From NCBI GenBank assembly GCA_934201705.1, contig CAKPXF010000027.1, forward strand, positions 1-34,932: DNA of 34,932 nucleotides, written 5' to 3'. How positions within the stretch are numbered: the stretch's first letter is position 1; the number at the start of each line of letters is the position of its first letter. The notes under the pieces were generated by a model, which had not been told where the DNA came from, made no database searches, and was given only the letters and a program-made list of their open reading frames with translations. The stretch comes from an uncultured Bacilli bacterium. GTDB lineage: Bacteria > Bacillota_I > Bacilli_A > RFN20 > CAG-631. This document shows, in pieces, positions 6,750 through 15,633 of the stretch. Both the position numbers and the translations under genes were made by a program.

Positions 6750-9509
6750 ATGCTAGAAATTAAAAATGTTTATAAAACTTATTCTTCTAAAAATGGGGTT
6801 ACCCATCGAGCCCTTGAAAATGTTTCATTAAAATTCAATAAAACTGGATTAATATTTATTTTAGGAAAAAGTGGTAGTGGTAAATCAACACTTTTAAATT
6901 TAATTGGTGGACTTGATAATTATGATCGTGGTGAAATAATTTTTAATAATAAAAGTTTTTCTTCCTTTAAAGAAAGTGATTATGATTATTATAGAAATTC
7001 TTGTGTTGGCTTTGTTTTCCAAGAATTTAATCTTTTAAACAACCTAACTGTTTTTGAAAATGTTAGCCTATCATTAGATTTACAAAACATTAATGATCCT
7101 TTACGTGTTGATAATATTTTAAAGGAAATGGAAGTTTATGATTTAAGAAATAGAAAGATTAACGAATTATCTGGTGGGCAAATGCAGCGTGTTGCTATTG
7201 CGCGTGCCTTAATTAAAAGCCCTAGCATTATTTTAGCTGATGAACCAACTGGTTCACTTGATAGTGAAACTAGCGATGCTATTATTGAAATATTAAAAAA
7301 ATTAGCTAAGGAACGCTTAGTTATAGTTGTTACCCACAATAAGGATTTGGCTTATGAAAATGGTGATCGTATAATTGAAATACGTGATGGCTTTATTTTA
7401 AAGGATTTGTTAAGAGCTTCTTTAATAAAAGATAAAAAGATATCAACAAATGTTGTTTCCTCATCATTAGTGATTGTTCCTTTATCATGTAAGGTAAGTA
7501 AAAATGATATAAATGAATTAAATATGACAATCAAAGAAAAAAGACAGGACTATTATTTATTAGTGGAAAATGATAAAAATAGAGTTATGTCTTTATATCC
7601 AAATGTTAAAGAGGTTATTAACGATGATAAAAAGGATGCATTTGTTCCTTTTAAATATGTAGATGATGGCAATATAAATGATAATCATATTGATTCTAAT
7701 TTACCGTTAAAGAAAAGCATCAAATTTAGTCTTTCAAATCTAAAAAAGAAAAAATTTAAATTAGTATTTACTATATTGCTTTCAATTTTAGCTGTTTTAT
7801 TAACAGGAACTGCTTCAAACTTTACTAATTACTCTTTATCAAAGGCTGTTGGTATGTCAATAAAGCATGATGGCGGTAAATATTTAGAGGTCTCATCAAG
7901 CTTTTCATTAACAAATCCTACGTATACACTCCAAAATTCAGAAATTGAATCTTTAAAGGAATTAAATAAAAATACTACATTTTCATATGACATTAATTTG
8001 CCTTATCGTTATTCCTTAAGCACTAATAATGTAGACAAGCAAATGGCTAAGGATGAATTATTTAAAAACGAATTATTTAAAGGCTTTTTAGTTACTGATT
8101 CTATCACTAATTTAGGATATAAAAACAAAAACTTTAAAATTATCTATGAATATGAAAATATTAAAGATGAAGATTTATTAAATGGCGTTTATATTTCATC
8201 AATTGTTGCCAATACAATTGTCAAGTATTCAAAATATTCACATATAGTATCCTACAATTCTATTAGTGAATTAGTTGGCAAAAATATTTTTGTCGATTCA
8301 AATAAATACTTAGTTTTAGGAATTTATGATATTGACGATAATCAATCACTTTATAAACGCTTTAAAGCTATTTCTGATAAAACAGCAAATGGTGAAATAA
8401 TTAGTGAATATAATAGTATTTCTAATAATATTCTATTAAGGCTTGCTGTTAGCAATGAATTCTTTAACAATTATAAAAAATCAAAAACAAGCTTAGATAG
8501 CACAAATGGTGTATATTTTGAAACAACATCATTAATTGATGCTAAAGCCGGTGGTGATGATATTAGAAGTATAAATTCAATTGATATAAAAAGTGATAAG
8601 GTGGAATTATATTATTTTGATTCCTCTTGGAATAATAATAATTTCAATGAAAAAATAAAAAGCTTAAAGCCAAATCAAATATTTATTGGTAAAACATTAT
8701 TTGGTAGAATTACTCCACATACATTTAATAAAAGCGATGCAGCTTCAATGAAAGAAAATATTAATTCATACAATACTATGAATAAATATATTAACATCCA
8801 ATCTAGCTCATATAAAAGTAGCGAAAAGAAAAATATTTATCAAACAATAGATAAGGTTGAAGTAATTGGTGTTATTGTATTAAATAATCCTAGTGATACA
8901 AGCTTAGAAAGCATTTATATACAAAATGATAAATATCAAGAATTAATTGATAATTATTACCGCCCTAATCGTGCTTTATTAAAAATGAATGGTAATGAAA
9001 ATTATGCCAAAATTGTTCAAACATTATATGATAAAGGCTTTACTATAAACAATAAATTTGTCAAATACTTTTTAGATTTTGATTCACAAATTAAAAAATA
9101 TTCCTCATTAATTAATGCTGTTTCAATAATTTGGACTATAATTGTGGCTATTCTTCTTTATTCATTTATGTCAAGCTCAATTAAGGATAATTCAAAGCAA
9201 ATAGGTATTTTAAAAGCACTTGGTGCTAATAAAAATGATATATTTAAAATATATGCTGTTGAAGCTATAATAATTGGTATTTTTACAACATTTTTTGGTG
9301 TTTTAGGCTATTACTTTGGAGGATTATTATTAAATAGAATAATTACAAATTTATTCTATACCTTCTATTTTGCAATATTTATTCCAAATATTATAACTAT
9401 TTTAATAATGATACTTGCAACATTTATAATACTATTTATTTCTGTTATTATTCCAATACTTAAAATTGATAAAATTAAACCAATTGATGTTATTAACAAC
9501 GTAAATTAG
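6750..9509 (+). CDS. MacB-like ABC exporter, fused ATPase-permease (second of pair)
   Basis: A 919-residue paralogue of the preceding gene with the same order of domains. The ATPase has Walker A GKSGSGKS (39-46), LSGGQ (140-144) and Walker B D164-E165 with the ADEPTGSLDS stretch. The linker carries a segment comparable to that of the first exporter. A helix near 334-357 is followed by an external domain of about 430 residues and three C-terminal helices holding KQIGILKALGA. AAGGAGG begins at the stop codon of the previous gene, 8 nt before this ATG, so the two are co-transcribed. Both ATPase sites look intact. The external domains have diverged much more than the ATPases, which suggests different contacts with one substrate or partner. 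Confidence 0.88.
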   Translation: MLEIKNVYKTYSSKNGVTHRALENVSLKFNKTGLIFILGKSGSGKSTLLNLIGGLDNYDRGEIIFNNKSFSSFKESDYDYYRNSCVGFVFQEFNLLNNLTVFENVSLSLDLQNINDPLRVDNILKEMEVYDLRNRKINELSGGQMQRVAIARALIKSPSIILADEPTGSLDSETSDAIIEILKKLAKERLVIVVTHNKDLAYENGDRIIEIRDGFILKDLLRASLIKDKKISTNVVSSSLVIVPLSCKVSKNDINELNMTIKEKRQDYYLLVENDKNRVMSLYPNVKEVINDDKKDAFVPFKYVDDGNINDNHIDSNLPLKKSIKFSLSNLKKKKFKLVFTILLSILAVLLTGTASNFTNYSLSKAVGMSIKHDGGKYLEVSSSFSLTNPTYTLQNSEIESLKELNKNTTFSYDINLPYRYSLSTNNVDKQMAKDELFKNELFKGFLVTDSITNLGYKNKNFKIIYEYENIKDEDLLNGVYISSIVANTIVKYSKYSHIVSYNSISELVGKNIFVDSNKYLVLGIYDIDDNQSLYKRFKAISDKTANGEIISEYNSISNNILLRLAVSNEFFNNYKKSKTSLDSTNGVYFETTSLIDAKAGGDDIRSINSIDIKSDKVELYYFDSSWNNNNFNEKIKSLKPNQIFIGKTLFGRITPHTFNKSDAASMKENINSYNTMNKYINIQSSSYKSSEKKNIYQTIDKVEVIGVIVLNNPSDTSLESIYIQNDKYQELIDNYYRPNRALLKMNGNENYAKIVQTLYDKGFTINNKFVKYFLDFDSQIKKYSSLINAVSIIWTIIVAILLYSFMSSSIKDNSKQIGILKALGANKNDIFKIYAVEAIIIGIFTTFFGVLGYYFGGLLLNRIITNLFYTFYFAIFIPNIITILIMILATFIILFISVIIPILKIDKIKPIDVINNVN

Positions 9510-9537
9510 GTTAATAATAAGGTAGTAGGTGTTAAAA

Positions 9538-10284
9538 ATGAGTGAAAAACCTGTCAATAAAATTGATAAGAAAAAAACTATAAAACGAGCGATTTTATCA
9601 TTTTTATTAATTGCTTTAATAATGGGTATTATTGCTTTAGTTTTTAAATTGCTTGGAGTATTTGATTTAACTCGTGAGCAATTACAAGAAAAAATTGCCC
9701 GTGCTGGAGCATTAGGGCCATTAATATTTATATTACTTTCCTTTTTACAAGTAACATTTATTCCTCTTCCTAGTGTTGTTACAATTCTTGCTGGTAATTA
9801 CGTGTTTGGCTTTTTCATGTCTTATATTTATTCATTAATTGGCATAATGCTAGGTTCAATTTTTGCTTTCTTTTTAGGTAAAAAAATAGGTAGACCTTTT
9901 GTTAATTGGATTTTTAATGATAAAGAAACTGTTGATTATTATTTAAATAATTTAAAAGGAAAAGAAATTGTTGTTTTGTTTTTTATGTTTTTACTTCCAT
10001 TTTTCCCCGATGATGCATTGTGTTCAATTGCTGGAATAATGCCAATAAGCTATCCATTATTTATTGCTATGCAATTAATAACAAGATCAATTTCAATTTT
10101 AGCAACTTTGTTATTTATGTCAGGTGAAATAATACCATATCATGGATGGGGATTAGTTATTTTAATAATTATCGGAATTGCTTCAATTATATTATTTATT
10201 ATAGCTTATAAAAATTCAGAAAAGATAAATAATGCTTTACTTAAGTTTTCTGATAGATTTATTAAAAAGAAAAAACAAAATTAA
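9538..10284 (+). CDS. TVP38/TMEM64 (VTT-domain) membrane protein
   Basis: A 248-residue polytopic membrane protein with an N-terminal basic stretch and about six hydrophobic segments. The block FFPDDALCSIAGIMPIS (about residue 156 on) is the typical PFxPDD..C..AG signature of the TVP38/TMEM64, SNARE-associated family (COG0398). The glycine-rich LGKKIGRPF is the other conserved family region. Members are thought to act in lipid handling, some as scramblases. An in-frame GTG at 9529 is possible, but AGGTG at 9527-9531 sits 6 nt before the ATG at 9538, so I chose the ATG. It follows the exporter by 28 nt with no terminator between, so it is probably the third gene of that operon. Confidence 0.85.
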   Translation: MSEKPVNKIDKKKTIKRAILSFLLIALIMGIIALVFKLLGVFDLTREQLQEKIARAGALGPLIFILLSFLQVTFIPLPSVVTILAGNYVFGFFMSYIYSLIGIMLGSIFAFFLGKKIGRPFVNWIFNDKETVDYYLNNLKGKEIVVLFFMFLLPFFPDDALCSIAGIMPISYPLFIAMQLITRSISILATLLFMSGEIIPYHGWGLVILIIIGIASIILFIIAYKNSEKINNALLKFSDRFIKKKKQN

Positions 10285-10290
10285 TTTTTT

Positions 10291-10335
10291 AGAGAGTATT
10301 TACAAATTATTTATGTGAATACTTTTCTTTTTTAT
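10291..10335 (+). terminator. Terminator after the exporter operon
   Basis: AGAGAGTATTTACA (10291-10304) pairs, with a few G-U pairs, with TGTGAATACTTTTCT (10314-10328), followed by a T-run. It ends the ABC-ABC-TVP38 transcript. Confidence 0.75.
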
Positions 10336-10380
10336 CATTCTATTTGTTTTTATTTAATCATATTATTAATTGGTGATTAA

Positions 10381-12984
10381 ATGTATAGAAAAAGTATTGA
10401 TGATGTATTTAAAATTAAAAAAACTCGCTTTACAGGATTAAATAATTTTGAAGTAAACCAAAGAATTAAAAAATATGGCTATAATGAAATAGCAAAAGAT
10501 AATGTAAAAAATCCTATTAAAATATTTTTTAAACAGCTAATAGATCCTCTTGTTTATGTTTTATTAGTTGGCTTTATTCTTTCACTTTTATTAAAGGAAT
10601 ATAGTGATGCTTTAATTATTATAGGTGTTGTTATTTTAAATTCATCATTATCAACATATCAAGAAATGAAAGCGGAAAAGGCACTTTTATCATTAAGTAA
10701 AATATCTCAAGCTAAATGCTATGTAAGACGAAATAATATAGTTACTCAAATACCAACAAATGAGGTAGTTATTGGTGATATTTTAGTATTTAATGCTGGT
10801 GATAATATAGCTTCCGATGCTAGAATTATAAAATCAAGTAAATTAATGGTCGATGAATCCTTATTAACTGGTGAATCAGTACCAGTATTAAAGGATGAAA
10901 ATGAAGTTTATACTGAAACTATTCCACTAGGTGATATGAAGAATATGGTATTTAGTGGAACTAGTGTCATTAATGGAAGTGGTGAGGCTATAGTTACAAG
11001 CACTGGTAAGGATACACAAATTGGTAAAATTTCTTTATTATTAAAAAAAGAAAAGAAAGCTAAAACACCTCTTCAAAATAAAATAAATGAAATATCAACT
11101 GTTCTTGCTATTTCCACAGTTTTTTTATGTGCTTTGATTTTCTTAATTGCTTTTTTACAAAACAGAAATACAGTTGAAATGTTAATTACGGCTATTTCTT
11201 TAGCAGTTGCTGTTATTCCTGAAGGATTATTAGCTGTTGTAACAATTGTTTTATCACTTGGTGTTCAACGTCTAAGTAAGGTAAATGCTATTGTTAAAAA
11301 ATTACACAGCGTTGAAACATTAGGATGTGTTAATGTTATATGTAGTGATAAAACTGGAACATTAACCTTAAATCAAATGCAGGTTAATAAAATCTTTGTT
11401 AACAACAAGGTTTATGATACAACAAATAAAATTGATAATTGTAGCTTATTAGTAAGAGGATTTTTAGCCTGTAATGATGCTTCAATTATAAATAATAAAG
11501 AAATTGGAGATCCAACAGAGGTTGCTCTTTTACGTTTTGCTCTTCCATATAAGGAAGAAGTTGCTAAAAGAATAGATTGTCTACCATTTGATAGTAATCG
11601 TAAAATGATGTCAACATTAAATGGTAATTATCAATTTACTAAAGGTGCTTTAGATTATGTTTTATTAAACTGTAATAAAATGTCTATAAACAATAAAGAA
11701 GTAGAATTAAGTAAAAAGGATATAGTTGATATCTATAGAATTCATGATTCATTATCAGAGAAAGGCTTAAGGGTTATTGCTCTTGCCTATAAAAAAGCAA
11801 ATAAAATAACTGAAACTAATATGATATTTATTGGTATGGCAGCTTTAATTGATCCACCTCGTAAAGAAGTATATGATTCAATCAAAACTCTTAAAAAAGC
11901 AAATATTGAAACAAAAATGATAACTGGAGACCATAAAAAAACAGCCTATGCAATTGGAAAAAAACTAAATATTGTAAATAATGAAAATGAAGTAATTACA
12001 GGTAATGAAATTGATAAACTAAGCTATGATGAATTAGTTAATAAAATTGAAGATTATAAGATATTTGCTAGGGTTTCAGTTGAAAATAAAGTAACTATTG
12101 TTAAGGCCTTAAAGCAAAAAGGTAATGTTGTTGCTATGACTGGTGATGGCGTTAATGATGCTGTAAGCTTAAAGGCAGCAAATATTGGCATTGCTATGGG
12201 AAATGGCACCGATGTTGCAAAAAACGCTAGTGATATGATTTTAATGGATGATAATTTTACAACAATTACTAAAGCCGTAAAGGAAGGTAGAGGCATTTAT
12301 AACAACATTAGAAAAACACTATTATTTTTACTTTCTTCTAATATCGGTGAGGTATTAGTTATGCTAATAGCTATTATCTTTAACCTTCCAATTCCTTTAA
12401 TTGCTATTCATATTCTTTGGGTTAATTTACTTACAGATACATTACCTTCCTTAGCCTTAGGACAAGACAAGGTAAATGATGATATTATGAATGAAAAGCC
12501 AAGAAGTATAAATGAATCTATTTTTAAAAATAATGGTTGGAATACGATTTTACTTTATGGTTCAATAATTGGCTTATTATCCTTCTTTGCTTATTTGTTT
12601 GTACCATTATCTTATTTAATAAATAACAATATTGACTTAACAATTGCAAATATTAATTATACATTAATTAATAATAAAGATGTTTTAATAAAGGCACAAA
12701 CATTTGCTTTTTCATCGCTTGCCTTATCACAGCTATTCCATAGCATTGGTATTAAAAATATAAATAAATCAATTTTTAATAAGGACACATTAAACAATAA
12801 ACTTTTGATTATTTCTTTAATAAGCGGCATATTAATTCAAATACTTGTAACAACTATTCCTTATTTAGCTACTATGTTTAAAACATCTATTTTGTCATTA
12901 AAGGAAATTTTAATAATTATGGCCTTTTCTATTTTCCCACTATTTGTTCATGAATTTATCGTTTTATTTAGTAAGAAAAGATGA
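10381..12984 (+). CDS. Cation-transporting P-type ATPase (Ca2+/PMCA-like, type II)
   Basis: An 867-residue type II P-type ATPase that exports a divalent cation, most likely Ca2+, using ATP. The N-terminal cation ATPase domain is followed by the actuator motif TGES (163-166). The phosphorylation motif DKTGTLT has D323, and the hinge motif is MTGDGVNDA. The M4 motif is PEGLL (280-284), where SERCA-like pumps have PEGLP, so the usual second proline is a leucine. M6 has WVNLLTDTLPSLALG, with the Asn and Asp that bind Ca2+ in this family. About ten membrane helices can be placed. Start ATG 10381 is preceded by GGTGAT. The upstream terminator makes this a new transcription unit; hflX starts 30 nt after its stop. 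Confidence 0.9.
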   Translation: MYRKSIDDVFKIKKTRFTGLNNFEVNQRIKKYGYNEIAKDNVKNPIKIFFKQLIDPLVYVLLVGFILSLLLKEYSDALIIIGVVILNSSLSTYQEMKAEKALLSLSKISQAKCYVRRNNIVTQIPTNEVVIGDILVFNAGDNIASDARIIKSSKLMVDESLLTGESVPVLKDENEVYTETIPLGDMKNMVFSGTSVINGSGEAIVTSTGKDTQIGKISLLLKKEKKAKTPLQNKINEISTVLAISTVFLCALIFLIAFLQNRNTVEMLITAISLAVAVIPEGLLAVVTIVLSLGVQRLSKVNAIVKKLHSVETLGCVNVICSDKTGTLTLNQMQVNKIFVNNKVYDTTNKIDNCSLLVRGFLACNDASIINNKEIGDPTEVALLRFALPYKEEVAKRIDCLPFDSNRKMMSTLNGNYQFTKGALDYVLLNCNKMSINNKEVELSKKDIVDIYRIHDSLSEKGLRVIALAYKKANKITETNMIFIGMAALIDPPRKEVYDSIKTLKKANIETKMITGDHKKTAYAIGKKLNIVNNENEVITGNEIDKLSYDELVNKIEDYKIFARVSVENKVTIVKALKQKGNVVAMTGDGVNDAVSLKAANIGIAMGNGTDVAKNASDMILMDDNFTTITKAVKEGRGIYNNIRKTLLFLLSSNIGEVLVMLIAIIFNLPIPLIAIHILWVNLLTDTLPSLALGQDKVNDDIMNEKPRSINESIFKNNGWNTILLYGSIIGLLSFFAYLFVPLSYLINNNIDLTIANINYTLINNKDVLIKAQTFAFSSLALSQLFHSIGIKNINKSIFNKDTLNNKLLIISLISGILIQILVTTIPYLATMFKTSILSLKEILIIMAFSIFPLFVHEFIVLFSKKR

Positions 12985-13014
12985 TAAAATAAATATGTCT
13001 TGAGGTGGTCAAAA

Positions 13015-14277
13015 ATGAAAAATGCAATATTAGTTGGCTTAAATATAGATAATAATGAATTTTTTGAAGAAGAAATGAAAGAATTAAAGGGCTTAGCTAA
13101 GGCTGATGATTATAGAGTTGTCTCATCATTAACTCAAAATTCAAAATCTATAAATAAAAAATTTTTTATAGGTAATGGTAAGGTGGAAACCTTAAAGCTT
13201 TTAGTAAATGAATATGAAGCTGATGTCGTTATTTTTAATGATGAACTATCACCACTTCAATATAAAAATTTAAATGACGAATTAAATATTACAATTTTAG
13301 ATAGAACAGGACTTATAATTGAAATCTTTAAAAATCGTGCTAAAACAAAAGAAGCTAAGCTTCAGGTTGAAGTAGCAAGATTAAAATACCTGCTTCCTAG
13401 AATAAATAATAATGATGCAAATTATGAGCAACAAGCCGGTGGAGCATTTAAAAATAAAGGAAGCGGTGAAAAACAAAGCGATATTGATAAGAAAAACATT
13501 CGTAATAAAATAAATCAAATCGAAACTGAACTTGATAAAATTGCTTTAAAAAAGAGTGTTGATAGCAAAAAAAGAATAAAAAGTGATATTCCTTTAGTAT
13601 CAATTGTTGGCTATACCAATGCTGGAAAATCAACATTACTTAATGCCTTTATTGAAGAATATGATTCATATAATAAAAAAAATGTTGTCTCAAAGGATAT
13701 GCTATTTGCGACCCTTGATACAACAACAAGACATATAAAATTTAAAGATAATAAGGAAATATTATTATCTGATACTGTAGGCTTTATTAATAAATTACCT
13801 CATGATTTAATAAGAGCCTTTAAAAGCACATTGCAGGATGCTTTAAATGCATCTTTGATTCTTTTAGTTGCTGACATTTCCTCAAATGAGGTTTTAAATC
13901 AAATTGAGGTTACCCTTAATACACTTGATAATATTGGCTTAAGAAATGATGTGCCGATTATCTATGTTTTTAATAAAGCTGATAAAATAGGGCTTGCTAC
14001 AATTCCAACTGATGAAAATAAGGTCTTCATTTCAGCTAAAAATAGATTAAATTTGTATTTAATTGAAAAAGAAATTAAAAAAGCTTTATTTAGTGATTGG
14101 AAGGTATGTAAAATGTTTATTCCATATGAAAATACAAGTATACTTTCATATTTAAAGGATAAGGCAAATGTAATTAAACAAAAGAATTGCAATGAAGGTA
14201 TAATGATTGAAGTTGAAGTTTCTCCCAAAGACTTCAATACACTAAATGATTACATTTGGGTTGATAATAAAAACTAA
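13015..14277 (+). CDS. hflX: GTPase HflX
   Basis: HflX is a ribosome-associated GTPase that rescues or splits stalled 70S ribosomes, especially under heat stress. The N-terminal HflX domain has DRTGLIIEIF and RLKYLLPR. The GTPase domain has G1 GYTNAGKST (199-207), ATLDTTTR, G3 DTVGFINKLPHDLIRAFKSTL-like, and G4 NKAD. The family block GTRGPGE...DRR between the two domains is altered here to KNKGSGE...DKK. At 420 aa it has normal length. A TTG at 13000 in frame is rejected because GAGGTGG (13002-13008) lies inside it and 6 nt before ATG 13015. It is probably co-transcribed with the ATPase and is followed by a bidirectional terminator. Confidence 0.92.
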   Translation: MKNAILVGLNIDNNEFFEEEMKELKGLAKADDYRVVSSLTQNSKSINKKFFIGNGKVETLKLLVNEYEADVVIFNDELSPLQYKNLNDELNITILDRTGLIIEIFKNRAKTKEAKLQVEVARLKYLLPRINNNDANYEQQAGGAFKNKGSGEKQSDIDKKNIRNKINQIETELDKIALKKSVDSKKRIKSDIPLVSIVGYTNAGKSTLLNAFIEEYDSYNKKNVVSKDMLFATLDTTTRHIKFKDNKEILLSDTVGFINKLPHDLIRAFKSTLQDALNASLILLVADISSNEVLNQIEVTLNTLDNIGLRNDVPIIYVFNKADKIGLATIPTDENKVFISAKNRLNLYLIEKEIKKALFSDWKVCKMFIPYENTSILSYLKDKANVIKQKNCNEGIMIEVEVSPKDFNTLNDYIWVDNKN

Positions 14278-14298
14278 AAAAGCACATTAGTGCTTTTT
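14276..14298. terminator. Bidirectional terminator between hflX and the aminopeptidase
   Basis: AAAAAAGCAC, loop ATTA, GTGCTTTTT. A-run and T-run flank the GCAC/GTGC stem symmetrically, so it can stop both convergent transcripts. The aminopeptidase stop codon lies in the T-run. Confidence 0.8.
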
Positions 14299-15532
14299 AT
14301 ATTTTAAAATCGCCATTTTCAAAAACGACTTCCTCTTCATTATTTTCTTTTACACCAATAATTGATAAATCACTATTACCAATCATAAAATCAACATGAA
14401 CAATCGATTTATTATAACCAAGAGGAATTAAATCTTCTTCTTTTGCATCTACTCCACCTTCTATATTCATAGAATAAGCATTACCTAAGGCTAAATGGCA
14501 GCTAGCATTTTCATCAAATAAGGTATTATAAAATAAAATATTTGATTGTGAAATTGGAGAATGATATGGAACTAATGCTACCTCCCCAAGCCTTTTACTT
14601 CCGCTATCAGTTTCAAGTAAAGCCTTTAAAGCATCATGTCCTTTTTTAGCGTCATAATTTATAACCTCACCATCTTTAAATTCTAAATAGAAATCTTCAA
14701 TTAAATTACCTTGATATGATAATGGCTTTGTAGCATAAACAATACCATCAACTTGCTTATTATGAGGCATTGTAAATACTTCCTCAGTTGGCATATTAGG
14801 GTTAAACTCTGGAATATCAGCAACGTTTCCTTCACTTCCACCAGCCCAAATATGATTCTTAACTAAGCCTATTTTAAAATCTGTACCATTTTTAGATTTA
14901 TATTTTAAATATTTAAAATTATATTCGTTTAATAAAGTGGCCTTTTGATGTAAATTATTGTCGTGCTCTATCCATTCCTTTATTGGATCATTTGTTAATG
15001 TTACATGATTAGCCTTTAATATTGCATCCCATAAAGCATCTATTGCTTTACTTTTACTTAAATTAGGAAAAACCTTTTTGGCCCAAGTTGCATTTGGAAT
15101 AGCTACAACACACCATTGAACCTTTGAAGCCATATAAGGCTCATGTAGATATTTATCTAGCTTAGCTTTAGCTTTATTGGCTATTTTTAATTTATTAAAG
15201 TCAATACCCTTTAAGCCATCAGGATTAGCTGATGAAATTGAAATTCTAGCAATTCTATTATCATAGAAATATTTAGCCTTTGAAATTTGATAGCGTGGTA
15301 ATTCCTTTAAGCTTTCTTCACTTTCATATTTTATTTTACTTTTTAAAATATTAGCATTACTCCATTCAATTAAAACCTTTGAAGCATTACATTTATATAA
15401 CTCTTTTACTAATATTTCAACAAATTCATAAGCACTTGTTGGTGCATAAATACATACCTGTTGCCCTTTTCTTAAACCAATTCCTTTATTGGCTATAACA
15501 TTAGCATATTTTTGAATTAATTTTTTATTCAT
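14297..15532 (-). CDS. M29-family aminopeptidase (AmpS/PepS-type)
   Basis: A cytoplasmic metallo-aminopeptidase of peptidase family M29, which removes N-terminal residues from peptides. The 411-residue length is typical. The metal and catalytic residues expected from AmpS/AP-T structures are present in the right order and spacing: E250 (MPTEEVFT), E317 (LGEVAL), H346 (ASCHLALG), Y353, H379 and D381 (IVHVDFMIG). AAAGGAG precedes the ATG. It is a single-gene unit, convergent with hflX and divergent from the GltD-like gene, and probably serves peptide recycling. Confidence 0.92.
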   Translation of the reverse strand: MNKKLIQKYANVIANKGIGLRKGQQVCIYAPTSAYEFVEILVKELYKCNASKVLIEWSNANILKSKIKYESEESLKELPRYQISKAKYFYDNRIARISISSANPDGLKGIDFNKLKIANKAKAKLDKYLHEPYMASKVQWCVVAIPNATWAKKVFPNLSKSKAIDALWDAILKANHVTLTNDPIKEWIEHDNNLHQKATLLNEYNFKYLKYKSKNGTDFKIGLVKNHIWAGGSEGNVADIPEFNPNMPTEEVFTMPHNKQVDGIVYATKPLSYQGNLIEDFYLEFKDGEVINYDAKKGHDALKALLETDSGSKRLGEVALVPYHSPISQSNILFYNTLFDENASCHLALGNAYSMNIEGGVDAKEEDLIPLGYNKSIVHVDFMIGNSDLSIIGVKENNEEEVVFENGDFKI

Positions 15533-15568
15533 ATCTTTTACTCCTTTATTTAATAATAATAAACTATT

Positions 15569-15599
15569 TTGTGCAAAATTTCCATAAATATGTTAAAAT
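15569..15599 (+). promoter_or_regulatory. Promoter of the GltD-like gene
   Basis: TTGTGC (15569-15574) and an extended -10, TGTTAAAAT, ending at 15599, with a spacer of 18-19 nt depending on the register. It lies 35 nt before the chosen start codon. Confidence 0.5.
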
Positions 15600-15633
15600 A
15601 TTCATTACGATATATTAAAGGATGGAATGGATT

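Noticed and set aside
13000..13014. TTG start for HflX
   Set aside because: The SD lies inside this stretch and serves ATG 13015.
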